64,000 nucleotides of DNA from Agrypnia vestita (GCA_016648135.1 JADDOH010000178.1:186001-250000), one strand, 5' to 3'; shown: positions 45,571 through 57,195, numbered from the stretch's first letter. Numbers and translations are program-made. Notes: generated by a model from the letters alone, not told the origin.

Positions 45571-45697
45571 TAATGTTTCTATCATTATATTCTTTTGAAG
45601 TAATATCATACAAGGGTGGTCTTCTCTCAACTTTCGTAATTAGCATTTCAATATTAAAATCTTCATCTAGATCAGCAGAATTATTGCTTGTAGCCAT
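45571..45697 (-). pseudogene. MADF-domain protein N-terminal fragment of the Harbinger element
   Basis: ATG at 45697 on the minus strand. The 42-codon open frame reads MATSNNSADLDEDFNIEMLI, then T-K-V-E-R-R-P-P-L-Y-D-I-T-S-K-E-Y-N-D-R-N-I, which is the start of a MADF domain (L-I-x-x-V-E-x-R-P-x-L-Y-D-x-x-x-x-x-Y-x-D-R). The domain is cut at the junction with the transposase fragment. The start methionine and frame are intact. Confidence 0.75.
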
Positions 45698-46124
45698 TGT
45701 TCTTTCACATTAAATATTATATGGTACAGCGAAACAGCGCGTAGCGCTCGCGGTCAAGACTTTAAAAAGATGCGTTTTTTGCCGCTGCTCGCCGCGCCGC
45801 AAGACAGTTGTAACATTTCACAGATTTTTTGCCGCTGCGTTATTTTGCCGCTAAGTGCGCGCACTACGATTCAAAACCCTTTGTTACAACGCTGCGGTGC
45901 GACATTATGCCGCTAGTGCGCGCATACCCTTATACTAATCTGTCTGTCTTAATGGAATCTTACAATTGACATTTTACTCGCTTTCCAATATTCTCGATGG
46001 CAATACACGAATCAATTAAAATATTGACTAATAAATTAATTAATTCATCATAATTAACAAATCAACGTTTTATACGGAAAATTAGCCTCGCCGAAAAATG
46101 GCGCTAGTTTAATTCCGAAGGGAT

Positions 46125-46325
46125 TTTGTACGCTGGGTGGTAGATATAATAAAGAAAGGAATGCTGAGATGGCTTGGTCAAGTGGAACGTATGAACGAGG
46201 AAAAGATAGTTAAAAATATGCATAAGGCGAGTGATGTCCGTGAAAGACCTGGTACGATCAGATACATTAAGTATTTGAGGATGGCCCTGTTAAAGGCCTC
46301 AAGAACCGTAGAACTTTCATGAGAT
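46125..46325 (+). mobile_element. Non-LTR retrotransposon 3' ORF fragment
   Basis: Encodes KKGMLRWLGQVERMNEEKIV, then K-N-M-H-K-A-S. The L-R-W-x-G-x-V-x-R-M-x-E-E block precedes the G-R-P-x-x-R-W tail in RTE/R4-like RT ORFs. The tail is degraded here (G-T-I-R-Y-I-K-Y-L). Confidence 0.6.
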
Positions 46326-46645
46326 GTATGAATGTGGCCGAAACAAAAGTGGTGTGCAAGGATAGAAGAGTGAAATATGTATTACCGAAATATTTTCGGT
46401 TATACATATTTTAATGTTTAAAAAAACAATTCGAGAGCCTTCAAATGGATTTAAAAGAAGGGCATAAAAACAAATGATAAACGGGCGCTAGTTGAGTGAT
46501 AGTTACAAAATTTCGCAGTAGTGTAAAATTGTCTAGCATTGTAAACATGTATTACACGCACAAACGGACAATACCATAAACACGTAGGTACAGTAAAATT
46601 TTGCTTTTAAACTGAGACATTGTCAAAAATAATACCAATTATAAT

Positions 46646-46822
46646 AAATTCGTTGTCTGTCCGTCCGTCAGTCTACCTGTCTGCCCTTGTAACTTCATTT
46701 ATAAATACTTATTTTATTTCTTTTTTATTTTTTTTTCTTTCTTTTTATAAATGAATAAATACTTATTTTTTAGGAACCGACGTGAAAAAGTACCGTCATT
46801 TTTGACGGATCACAGCTAGTAT
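46646..46822 (+). repeat. End fragment of the TAACCCGTC-TIR element
   Basis: TTGTCTGTCCGTCCGTCAGT, then TTTTTAGGAACCGACGTGAA, then TACCGTCATTTTTGACGGAT, then CACAGCTAGT, similar to the right end of the 20839-21811 element. Confidence 0.6.
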
Positions 46823-48869
46823 ATCCAATAATATTTGAGTTGAACAACGTAATAAAACTGGGTTAACTCACTTTAGGTTATCCTTCAGGGGAACAGTTCA
46901 AAGTTTGTAACTTTATATCCTATATCGGTAAAATATATTCATATTGTTATCAAGATTCAATATGGAGTGAAATCAATAGAGTAAGGGATGGCCTAGTCTG
47001 ACTTCATAAAACTCTAAATTAGACTATTGTCTCTCCAGAACGTTCCGATAGACAAAGAGTTTTTAAAGTTATGAAACCATCCATCTGAACTGCGTACAAA
47101 ATATCTTGTATTTATTTAGTATATTTTACATTTCAACAAACAGACCTTTAATGTGTCGTTATTGAGCCTGATAGATGATCCTAGGGCAATATTCCATGAA
47201 AAATTTGGAGATTATAATAAAAAATAAAGATATTTCACAATACTTAATAATTAAATAATGTTCCGAACAAAATAAAAAGTGTCGTTAATCAACTAAACAA
47301 ATGTGTTGTAGATCAACGAGTTATATGAGGTACAGTATTACGTCGCGAGTGGACGGATTCCAAGGTTAACGCCGTAAATCCGCATAGAAGTCGCTCTTTT
47401 GGCGTTCTTAATACACTTTAATGAAGACCTTGTGATGACCCTGCCAGATAAAGGGTCTTCTTAACGTATTAAAGATGAATTCTGTATTAATAATTTATTT
47501 ATAAGGCCGTTGCTTAATCGCCGCGAGTCGAAATTTAATTTTATCTACTATGTACAATTGATTTGCCAACTCCTGGTCGCGGCTACCAACTGTGATGACC
47601 CCGTGTAGATAGTGGGGTGTCCTCATCAAAAAGTGTGGTTTTGTTAAATATAGAAATCCAATATATCTCTTGGTCCGGCACCAGAGTGATGTATGAGGGG
47701 GTGGTCCAAACGTATATGGCGAAGTATAATATAATATAAATCTCAATTTTAAATAAAACATTTTTCTTATATGTGAGCGCGCGACGCTCTGCATGGCGCG
47801 AGAGGGACACGACTGTGAATTGCGTTGTAACTACATAATGAACGCGGAATGAATAATATTCTTCTGTGAAATATTACCAACTAAAAATCAATCCTTCTTA
47901 TGAAATAATATATTCTATACAATATTCATGCTCTGCCAGTGCTAACTATACATTTAACCGAAAATAATTTTTCTGTGAAGATTGCGCTTTTGAATGCAAT
48001 ATTAACTAAAAATATTAACTAACATCTTGGGTTCGCATACGAAATTGATAATACCTAATGTCCTTTGCATTTACTAAGTGTTTTACCTAAATAACCACAG
48101 CTATTCCAACCTGTCCGTCAGGGACGAAACATAAAACACAGTTATACTTTTAAAAAGTGCTACCTCTTACGCGACAAAAATACCTATCACAGTCGGGCTA
48201 TGAATATGAACTATTTTCACCTCATAATGGAGCCTGGCACCAATACTAAAAACCTTACTAGATATAATAAATGCGACTAAATCTCGATAAATACAATATA
48301 TACTATTCGTTATACGTCGTTGAATTGGCACATGATTCGTCTAATGGATGAAGGACCCCGTTGTGTATCGTAATAACTTCAAATTCTTTTATAGGAGCAG
48401 TGTGGAAACAATTGCATAATATTACGTAATGTAAACATCTAACGAACGTAATAATCTATACATTTATGTTACAATAAAATACGTTCACCATAAAGAATTC
48501 GTGTATTAGAAATAAAACATTTCCGTTTTGAGACTTGTTCGAACGGCGCAAAGGGTAAAATTCACACATATTAAATAACACTGAAATTAATAATTATAAA
48601 CACTTTGTATTAGCAAATTCTTACCTTGAATGATTTCGTCCTAGACGTGCATGAACCTGTTCATATTAATTCCGTGGGGAAATAATACATATATTTGCTA
48701 TCTACGAAATACGACATTTTTGAAGCGAAACTTCTTTATAAATAAGTAGATAAGGTCTCAGGGATGGTTTGCTCGAAAGGATTCTACAACAGCCCGTGAG
48801 TTTATATGAAATAATAGTTTCTTTGAATGCTAAATTTTGTTTTTTTTTTTAACCCTCAGCATCTCTGCC

Positions 48870-49600
48870 GAGGGGGGTTAAGGCTCCGCGCCCGCCTAAA
48901 CCCGGTGACCAGCTTCCTAAGTGACTAAATGGCCCCCCTTGTTCCTCCGGAACTTACTGCATCCCGAGACTCTATCTCTTCTTTACGAGATGTGATCCTG
49001 TGACGCCCCTCTTTTAGGCTTATAATTGAGATGGCCGTACTCTTTTGGTACGAGTTTCTGATGATGAGTGTTGTCTTGAGGCGCCTTTCTTTTAGGCTGG
49101 TGGTTGAAGAATCATGTACTCTCTTGGTACGAATTGATGACGACATTAGCCTCCTTTGCGGGCATAGTCAGCGATGTTACAAATTATTGTGTAATCTCTT
49201 TATGCCTTTTCAGAGCGGCGTCCCACGATTCTGCATCTTGCAACATTTACTTTGGACAAATGTTAGAGTGTTAGTAACATATTTATAATATCCCATCTAT
49301 TCCATATGAGTGAATGATTTTTATATTTATTCTGGCCCTGTCTTTCTTACAGAGGACGAAATAGAAGTTAACGTTTTCTATCAAGGTTTTACAGCATTCA
49401 GGCATGAAAATCCTTCCAAAGACAAAGGGAACCTTTTGTGGGTTATGTGGCCCTGCGCCTGGTGAGGAAAGAGGTCGGTTTATTGACGACCCCGAGCAAC
49501 AAGGAGGGCCCCGCCTTTAAGGGACCCTGCAGGGGCTTGTGCGGGTTCCACGCCCAAGTGCCGGCAAGCATCTACGCCCCAACCAGCTAGGCCATCACAA
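48870..49600. repeat. GC-rich patchwork with a ~77 bp imperfect duplication
   Basis: GC-rich blocks at 48870-48970 and 49440-49600 (GACCCTGCAGGGGCTTGTGC, CACGCCCAAGTGCCGGCAAG). Between them CTTTTAGGCT..GTACTCTTTTGGTACGA (about 49010) is repeated as CTTTTAGGCT..GTACTCTCTTGGTACGA (about 49087). No long coding frame is convincing. It may be the 3' UTR of a retrotransposon, but I cannot name it. Confidence 0.4.
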
Positions 49601-50847
49601 ACCAGATATCCCTAATCTTTAGTTAGATCTCCCCATTCTGTCCTTTACTCGTCGTTCTGAAGCTACTTGTTAAGCCAGATGTACCGAGGTACTCAAATCA
49701 TAAAGAGCTAGCTGAAGACCGGATTGCGCAATACTTATGCAATACAATTATTATAAGGCTACTAAGCATTTCTTATAGAATTATGTGTATTAAATTGTTA
49801 GAACAAATAGTTTAAAATATATTCGTTCGGAAGAAATTCTCGTACGATCTGGATTGATATCTGATTACTCAATACATAACGCGTCGACAATTATTATGAA
49901 TCTATTAAGCGCTGCTTATAGAGCTCCGTAAAATCAATTGTTAATACAAATGGTATGAAAATCCCCATGCATCAAAATATATTCGTTTGGGAGATATTCC
50001 CGTACGAATTGAACTAATATCACACAAGAAATCGTGATATTATTTATACATAATTGCTCCGATCTTAAATCTTCCCAAAATAAATACATTTCAATAGTGA
50101 AAATAATTAACCGATAGATAATATAAATGTGTTCCTTAGCTGTTACACAGTGGCGGTATGATCCTCTCTGTTAATGATGAAATGCTAGGTTCCTCCACAC
50201 GTCCGGACAGCAACTCCGTCCGCAAATGATGTTCTGGAACTAAGGGCTCTGTCGGTAGTCTCTCGGGCAGCGCTTCCGCTCGCAAGTCTGGTCTCGAACT
50301 GAAAGGGCTGAGTATATGGCGTTCGCTCCTTTTATAGTAACGATTGCACCATACCTCCGAAATCCACGCTATTGCAGTGACTCATCCTGTCCTATCTATA
50401 GCGCGATGACTTCACCGCCGGCGCCCACCATTGACCGGATTCAGTCATCAGGATGGTCGCCACTGGCTCAACCCGTCGAAGGCAAAGCGCGCCTGTGATT
50501 GGTCCGTTTCGTTAAAATAATAGTTAAGCACCCGCTACACGCGAGACTTACTGTTCTGATTCATAAATAATAAAGGCTCGTTCGCACCTACTCACAAGGT
50601 CGAGTCTATTAGGATTGGCAAACAATATTAATTTAAAACAAAATTATATCTATGATACATAAAAGAAACAATATCTACACTACCGCACCCAAACTAATTT
50701 GTACATTATATCTTCCCTTCTACTCCCGTCCCACATTCCCCTCCACCCTCTCCATTCGCTACTAATGTATGTTAAAGTAAATTTTTAAATTCAGTTGAAA
50801 ATTTTTAAGATTGTTTTGCTGTTAACTTTTCCCAAAACAAAATAAAT

Positions 50848-50885
50848 AAATAAATAAATAAATAAACACACAAATACACACACTC
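50848..50885. repeat. (AAAT)n / CA-rich microsatellite
   Basis: AATAAATAAATAAATAAATA run followed by ACACACAAATACACACACTC. A further AAAATAAAATAAAATAA run lies near 51035-51060. Confidence 0.85.
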
Positions 50886-51734
50886 ACACAAACTCACTAT
50901 TGGACATGTTTTTTCTTATTTTTTATCGATTGTATATATGTGTTTTCTTGTAATTGGCCCAAAACTCTGTACATCAATTATTGTTTTTTTTTCAAGATTG
51001 ATTAATTATATGGCTGTAAGAAAACCAATAAATGAAAATAAAATAAAATAAAATAATAAAGATCTAAGAAATATTACTTGTATAGCTGAATATTCAATAT
51101 TTTGTTAGCCTCTTGTAATACATAGAATCTTGAGAAGAAATATATCAGGCTTTTACTTTTAAACGATTCACACCAGAAGAAATATATTCTTGATGTCCAT
51201 ACTCGGCTTTTTTGAATATTATTATTTTAAGATTTTCTAAATTTATTAAATCTATCTCGATGTCGACCATCACAACCTTTCTCCGTGCACAATTAGCTTC
51301 TTCCTTATTCTTCTCTTTCTTCTAGGTTTGTGAATCTGTGCAGAAAGATTGTACTCTTGGGACGTCGAAATCCAACTGTCGCTCTTGATATTGTATATTT
51401 TATTTCATTCGTTTAATTTTTCAGTGATTTACATAATTGTTTTGAGTTATGGTTATTAAGATATTTACTGTCTCCTTAACTAGGCTAAGATCTATGGTAA
51501 GGGATTCATAATAGATTAATAAAAATATATAGAAATTTATAGATGTGTGTGAAACCAACTCAGTTTTTCCAACTTGTGAAATATTTGTATTATTATTCAA
51601 ATTTTTTTAATAAAACTTTGTGGAACTTCGTATTTAAAAAATTAAAATGTTGTTTAAGAAATATATAAGAGAAAAAATGAAATGGTTTTCGAATACCACA
51701 GCAATTAAACGTTAATAACATTACAAAAATCGGA

Positions 51735-51960
51735 ATACTCAAACTTATTTAAATGGCGAAATACAAGACGAAGACATTAAATTACACAAAAACATATAAA
51801 ACTCATCAACACTAGAACGGCTCAAAACTACCACATAACTCCAACCAAAACAAAAGCAGGAAACACTAGCAGGACAACCAAGCCAAAACAAAAACAGGAC
51901 AACCACGACTAATTGGGAATGGATTAAAATTAAACAACGACCTACCACAACAGTAAATAA
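51735..51960 (+). mobile_element. Non-LTR 3' end related to 22726-22925
   Basis: ACAACCACGACTAATTGGGA, then ATGGATTAAAATTAAACAAC, then GACCTACCACAACAG matches the minus strand of 22800-22850 (ACAATCACGACTAATTTGCA, then ACGGATTAAAACTATACACC, then GATCTACCACAACAG). Translated it gives Q-P-R-L-I-G-N-G-L-K-L-N-N-D-L-P-Q-Q. Upstream is degenerate A-rich sequence. The minus-strand open frame here is an antisense shadow. Confidence 0.55.
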
Positions 51961-53016
51961 TAATTTACTACTAACAATTTAGAAGTGACGTAAATTCTAA
52001 GACTCAGCCAGATATAAAAAATGACTTTGTGTCATTATTATTATATTGAACTATTATGTAACATATTATCCATAGACCTTCCAGGTCTCTATCATATTTT
52101 AAAAATATCTAATAAATATATCTAAAAAAATTAAAATTAAATTTAAGATTTACATATTTAATTAAATTCGTCACATCAAAATTGACGTAGCGTATACTGC
52201 CATTCAATATGTGTTAATATGTGGGACATGATTATTATAAAACACAAACCTGTGAGAAAACACCCGTTATTTTGAGTTAGTATTTTTATTTTTCTTGTGT
52301 GACTTTCCCCTGTTCTTAAAGTTCATTCTGTGGTTTATATTCAGACTTTCATTTTCCGTTTGCTTTTGCGTTCATTCCACTCCATTTATTAGCTCCTATA
52401 GGTTTTCCACGGCAATTATTTTCTTCTCGTTCCATCTACCTTTCCCACTTCAATGTGTTTACGAGTGAGTTGTAAGGATATAATGATAACCCAAATATTT
52501 TCGCGTTGGTTGTCTTGAGAATAATTCCGTTTTCATTAATATCTCCCAAAAATGTAATACTTGGAACATAATCCTTTGGTCATCCAAAAGAATCCTCTTA
52601 CGTCAATGTGTGGCGTGCGTTCGGCGAGTATCGCTTATGGGGAATGTGTATATGGTGTAATCGCAGAAGCAGAAATTAGCAGATTGGTAAGGGATGCAAA
52701 ATGGTACTTATTGTTTAATGTTGTGATTTATTGGAACGATTTAAACGCCCTGTACGTATAGGAATATCACTTGCATATACTACAGCGGCCGGCAACCAAA
52801 TGGTGGTCCCCTGTGATAACTGAGAGCAGGTCAGCCAAACCGAGCCCTGATTAGTAGACGTATGCTAGATGCGTATGACTAGATCCGCGGCAGCTCACGG
52901 CCGCCACAGTTCTTTCAATATACCTGAAGACTAACATGACTATTAATTTTTGGCTAAAATATTCAAAATACATATTTGTTCATACAATACTATATTCCTT
53001 TTTTTCTGAAAATCTA

Positions 53017-53505
53017 ACGCCTGTAGCACACCTCCGCCGTAAATCACAGTAGCGAAACCGCACTAGTTTCGCCACGACTTTTCCTTTGTAGGAGAGGCGG
53101 AACAGAAACGAAACTGCCTGTTCTAGCGTATAGATTTGACTATAATTCTTTTTCTGCTCCGACGCCAGCTACACCTCCGCGCACCGGCCGCCATTTCGTT
53201 GTGGTGCCGCGTTGTTTCCGCATGTGTTTGTGGAAATCGACAAAATTTAAAATCGAAATTACATTTTTTTATATAATGGATGTCAATTTTACTGAAAAAT
53301 TAATATAAGAGGTCAGAAATAGACCTATTCTTTATTTATTGAGTCATCCAGACTGTAAAAATAATATGAAAAAATTGCATGCGTGGAGAGAAACTCAACT
53401 CTCGCGTGAAGTTCCGCGCCCAGTTCCGCTACTTGAATTACACTTGATCGCAGCGGAATTCCTGCAGCGGTTTGGGGTTTCGCAGCGGAGGTGTGCTGTG
53501 GACGT
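53017..53505. mobile_element. Non-autonomous DNA transposon with MADF remnant
   Basis: The left end ACGCCTGTAGCACACCTCCG pairs with the right end, the complement of ACGTCCACAGCACACCTCCG; the differences are transitions. The subterminal parts are GC-rich (GAAACCGC motifs both sides). The interior holds a MADF fragment. The target duplication is unclear (TA on both sides, TAA versus TTA), so placement in PIF/Harbinger is tentative. Confidence 0.65.
53276..53400 (+). pseudogene. MADF-domain protein N-terminal fragment
   Basis: From ATG at 53276: M-D-V-N-F-T-E-K-L-I, stop (TAA 53306), E-V-R-N-R-P-I-L-Y-L-L-S-H-P-D-C-K-N-N-M-K-K-L-H-A-W-R-E. L-I-x-E-V-x-x-R-P-x-L-Y and K-x-x-A-W-x-E are the core of the MADF domain. 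The later part of the frame (to about 53569) runs into the transposon end and is not domain sequence. One nonsense mutation plus truncation: inactive. Confidence 0.65.
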
Positions 53506-53849
53506 TATACTAATATTCCTTATGTTAACAGAAGTTACCATTGCCATAATGCCTCAGTTGTTTTATTAATTTGAGCCATATAACAATGTTTATATGCATA
53601 ATTCTCTTTTAAAAATGATCTCAAATCTAGCATTGTATTTTAATTTATGCATTTTGGTCATTCCTATCTCATTCTCTAATAACTTAAACAAAGGCTGGTA
53701 TTTCAAAGTACCAAACGCCAAACAGTGAACAACCCCAAGAAAACATACGAGAAGGCAATAGGCATCAAAGTACGTTACCATAAACGGGCATGTCTATAAA
53801 AGAAGGCAAAAAACTACAATAGTTCGTGATATCAAATTAAAATATAGAT

Positions 53850-53945
53850 TTGAGTAAATCACACAGATGTACAGAGACCTCATGGGGAATCAAGAATTGA
53901 ATCATCTGTATAAGAAGCCAGTGTCACAACCATTGTAGTACGAAA
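53850..53945 (-). mobile_element. SINE family B, diverged copy
   Basis: TTTGAGTAAATCACACAGAT, then GACCTCATGGGGAATCAAGA, then AAGAAGCCAGTGTCACAACC mirrors the head and proximal body of the 7148-7396 SINE with many substitutions. Confidence 0.65.
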
Positions 53946-54725
53946 ATCGACGAGCTTTTGATCAAACCCTTTCTTCCCTGATTGTTTGTTCGAGTTTCCC
54001 TAACCTCAGGAGTATTTTTATAGACTTAGATCTTAGTTTTCCAGTTCTCAAATTCCTTTTGAAATTTTTGTGCCTTTTTCGTTAACGGCTGGAACAGTTG
54101 AACACAAGTGTCTTGAGTTTTCAAAGGCGCTGGAACAGATAATTTTTTTTACCTTTTGCTGTATCAAATCTGTCATGTCTTTTAATTAATAAAATTTACT
54201 CACTCTTAAGTTATTTTTAAATGCATTTAAAGCGGAATTTATTTTGGGATCATTAAAATATAAATAGAATTGGGAAAAAATGTTCAGATTTTATTTTAAG
54301 TAACTTCTAAATAAAGCCGTGAATAAAATTTTAACGATGAAGTTTAAATACATGTTTCAAATGATTTGTCAAAAAAAGGCAAAAAGTTATTTATAATTCA
54401 ATTAAAAAGCGTAAATTGGCGTTTATTTTTGGAGGAGTAAATATTCCAAATATTACAGAATTCTTGAAATGTGTTTATTCTAAATCGCTTTAAACTAAAG
54501 CCGTAGATAAAAATTTTATGTTCTTTTTTTCATATATGTATTGATTTTTTAATATTTAATACATTGTACAAATGCCAAAATGCACAACAGTTTTACAGCA
54601 TGGTTGCCTTAATTATTTGACACTAATTTTTATTTTATAATGAAGATAGTAGGTCGTTATCGAGTGTTGCATGTTTTTTTACATGATATGTAATTATAAA
54701 TTAATGTAAGATTAGGTACATAGTT

Positions 54726-55679
54726 TTTTTTTTTTTTTTATTAGAGACACTAACAGGATAATGGGTACATGACACTCAGATAATAAACATTATAGTGAAG
54801 ACTATGCCAATTATCCCAATTACAAGTGTCTTCGGCATGCTCTAGTAACATGTATTTTTGTAATTAATTATATTTCACATGTACATTTATGTATATTATA
54901 TATTTGTGTTTGAGTGTAGTGCGATTAGTATTTAATGGATCTATAGGTTCATGTCGTCGTTTAGAAAATGGATGTTGTGTATGAGTGAGTTTTTGAACAA
55001 AGATAACGTGTCTGCAAAAATATCAGCATCAATGTTAGGGTCAGCACAATACAAATTATATGTGCGACACAACCTTGTAATGGGAGAAAAGTAACCGATA
55101 TTATTAGTGTGCTGACTTATTCTGAAGAACTCCGGGTTTCTTATACGGGGTTTAACATGCAAATTTATATCAGATAGACAGAGAGAATCAATAGCTCCGC
55201 TGAGAATCTTGTGTAGCACAATGAGATCGGATATTTTTCGTCGGGACTCAAGTTTGTGCATCTTAAAAAAGGCAAGTCGATCTTCGTAGCTGTGAAGGTT
55301 ATTGTGTTGACCAGCTTTGTATGACAAAATACGTAGAAACTTTTTCTGCACTCTCTCGATTCTCGTAATATGTGTTGTGTAATAAGGTGACCAAATAACT
55401 GACGAATATTCCAATATACTTCGTACTAGTGATGTATAGAGAATTTTTAGACTTTGAGGATTTTTAAAGTCTTGAGTAATTCTGGTGATAAATCCCAACA
55501 TAGTATATGCCTTGTTTGTGATATTATCAAAGTGGTTTCTAAAAGTGAGCTTAGAATCTAGCATGACGCCCAGATCGCTTATTGAATAAACTTTAGCGAG
55601 TGGAACGTCACCCAGTTTATAAACAAATTCTATTTTTTTAATATTTTTAGTGAACTTTTCTTAGCATTAAGTGACATAT
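54726..55679 (-). mobile_element. CR1/Jockey-like non-LTR retrotransposon, 5'-truncated
   Basis: The minus-strand ORF continues from about 55650 (F-V-Y-K-L-G-D-V-P-L-A-K-V-Y-S-I-S-D-L-G-V) into LDSKLTFRNHFDNITNKAYT, SLVRSILEYSSVIWSPYYTT and RIERVQKKFLRILSYKAG, and ends at 54941. This is the thumb/post-RT region of CR1/Jockey-type ORF2. A 3' UTR of about 200 bp ends in an A-tail (T-run near 54726-54741 on +). The last ~207 codons are uninterrupted, so the copy is rather young. The 5' end abuts another element at about 55679. Confidence 0.85.
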
Positions 55680-55879
55680 TTTAATATACATTCTTTTAGC
55701 TTGTACTTTTTTGAAGCCAATGGAGTTTTTTTATCTTGCATCATCTCAAAGAATTTTTTATCTAATTTATTAAAGATTCTTGGCACAATATAATCTCTTT
55801 TTCTTTTGCCATACACGTTGTTAGTGATTGGTATTCTCATTGTTCGATATATTATATAATCACCCGTTGATGACAACAT
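55667..55879 (-). mobile_element. 3' ORF end of a second CR1/Jockey-like element
   Basis: Encodes RTMRIPITNNVYGKRKRDYI, then V-P-R-I-F-N-K-L, then a K-K-Y-K-L-K-E-C-I-L end: the typical closing R-x-x-x-x-x-P-x-x-x-x-x-x-Y-G-x-R-x-x-x-Y-x-x-P-x-x-x-N-x-L block of such ORFs. It stops at 55667, right where the neighbouring truncated element begins, so one inserted at or beside the end of the other. Confidence 0.6.
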
Positions 55880-56079
55880 CTGCAGTTGTTGAAACTAGAC
55901 GTGTATTCCTTAACTCATTACTGGTCTTAGACAAGTGCTATATTGATATATAATTATAATGTCATTCCACAAAGTTAACGCCAATTAAATAAATAATATA
56001 AGAATTGCCTGCCCGCTATTATCACTGACGGATCAGTGAAAATTTGAAAACATTTTTAATTTTTTAGAAAATATTTGAT

Positions 56080-56440
56080 CAATATTGAATTCCCCGTCAA
56101 TTCCTTTCATTGAAATGTTCCAATCCAATTACAGCCGCATTCAGCGCTAATGTCGCCGCACGCGGACCGCGCTCCCCGGGACTAGATTCCTGATCAATAT
56201 TCATCGCCGCGTCCCGCCGAAGAATTTCCCGGCAAGTAGAATCAGTCCGCAAACAAGAAAGCGGAATTGGCTGAGGAAGAATACGATGTAGACGAGTGCC
56301 GGGAATGTTGGCGGAATTTTAAATAGTTCCGCCCTCCGACCACAGATGGGAGGCGGTTTAGAGGTCGAATTGGGCGGACAATCCCACACGCTGTTAATTG
56401 GAAGCATTTCTGTAAAATGAATCCAACCCACATAGCTCGG
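56080..56440. promoter_or_regulatory. GC/CpG-rich intronic island, candidate regulatory element
   Basis: TAATGTCGCCGCACGCGGAC, GCGCTCCCCGGGACTAG, CATCGCCGCGTCCCGCCGAA, and CCGCCCTCCGACCACAGATG in AT-rich surroundings. No repeat copy elsewhere in the window and no coding domain in the overlapping minus-strand frames. Function inferred from composition only. Confidence 0.35.
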
Positions 56441-56476
56441 TAAAAGCGTGGGAAATGTTATTCACAAAATTTTTAT

Positions 56477-56930
56477 TTGTATGCTCTAAGAACACAATTA
56501 CTAGATTTTTCAATAGAAGGATTCCAGATAACACGTCAAACTCTCAGGTCAGCGTCTACTTCAGCGGTGGGAAGGGTTGTGGAACCGGCAAGTCAGTTCC
56601 AGAAAACTAGGTTCAGCGAACGGGCATTTGCGGTGGCGGGCCCCAAAGCGTGGAACTATTTGCCCTCAGATTCACGGATTCAGAGACTTTATATAAGAAA
56701 AGACATAAAACGCACTTGTTTACAAAATCTTTCCCAGAACCTTTTTAATATTCGTTGTTTTCTTTTACTATTTTATGTTTTGAGCTTTTCTTTTTCATTT
56801 TATTTTTCATTTTGTTATTCTATGATTTTAGTATGTAAGAGTTATTGTGTGCAAAGCGCCCTTGAGGTGAAATTTTCACAAAAATGGCGCTAAATAAATA
56901 ATCCAATATTATTATTATTATTATCAATTA
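56477..56930 (+). mobile_element. CR1/L2-like non-LTR retrotransposon 3' end
   Basis: Encodes RFSERAFAVAGPKAWNYLPS, preceded by L-R-S-A-S and followed by I-R-K-D-I-K-R-T-C-L, the classic closing block (F-x-x-x-A-P/F-x-V-A-G-P-x-x-W-N-x-L-P) of CR1/L2-type ORFs. A 3' UTR with AAAATGGCGCTAAATAAATA and a (ATT)n tail at 56909-56928 end the element. 5'-truncated. Confidence 0.75.
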
Positions 56931-56941
56931 AGATAAATTAT

Positions 56942-57190
56942 AGAGACGAAGCTTGGACATGTGCTAAGAATGCCAGAGAAACGAATGCCAAGAAGAATCC
57001 TCCTGGCAACCTCGGAAAGAAGACGGCCGGTGGGTCGCCCCAGATTAAGCTGGGAGAAGAAGCAGCAGAGAAATGTGTACGAAAAAAAGGGTATAGACTA
57101 GTTGACTCGTGCAGAAGCAGCGCAAGACAGGGGAACATGGAAACACCTTGTCGAGTCAAGGGACAAGGGGATGAAGATGAAGATGAAGAA
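56942..57190 (+). mobile_element. RTE-like non-LTR retrotransposon 3' terminus
   Basis: From about 56950: LGHVLRMPEKRMPRRILLAT, then R-R-R-P-V-G-R-P-R-L-S-W-E-K-K, then G-I-D-stop-L-T-R-A-E-A-A-Q-D-R-G-T-W-K-H-L-V. The stop (TAG, 57096) replaces a usual Trp. It ends in a (GATGAA)n tail at 57170-57187. It sits directly after the tail of the preceding element and directly before the decayed hairpin at 57196. Confidence 0.75.
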
Positions 57191-57195
57191 GCTAT

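Larger units (their letters stand above)
45251..45929. mobile_element. PIF/Harbinger transposon, internally deleted, with both ORF starts
   Basis: Perfect inverted termini GGGTATGCGCGCACTAGCG (left 45251-45269; complement at 45911-45929), flanked by TTA target duplications (45248-45250 and 45930-45932). The ends are rich in GCCGC/GCGCGC. Inside, a transposase N-terminal fragment on + and a MADF-protein N-terminal fragment on - run convergently into each other at about 45571, as expected if one deletion removed the C-terminal halves of both genes. Confidence 0.85.

Noticed and set aside
48925..49288. Overlapping ORFs on opposite strands in GC-rich sequence
   Set aside because: No domain; they cross the 77 bp duplication and are likely composition-driven.
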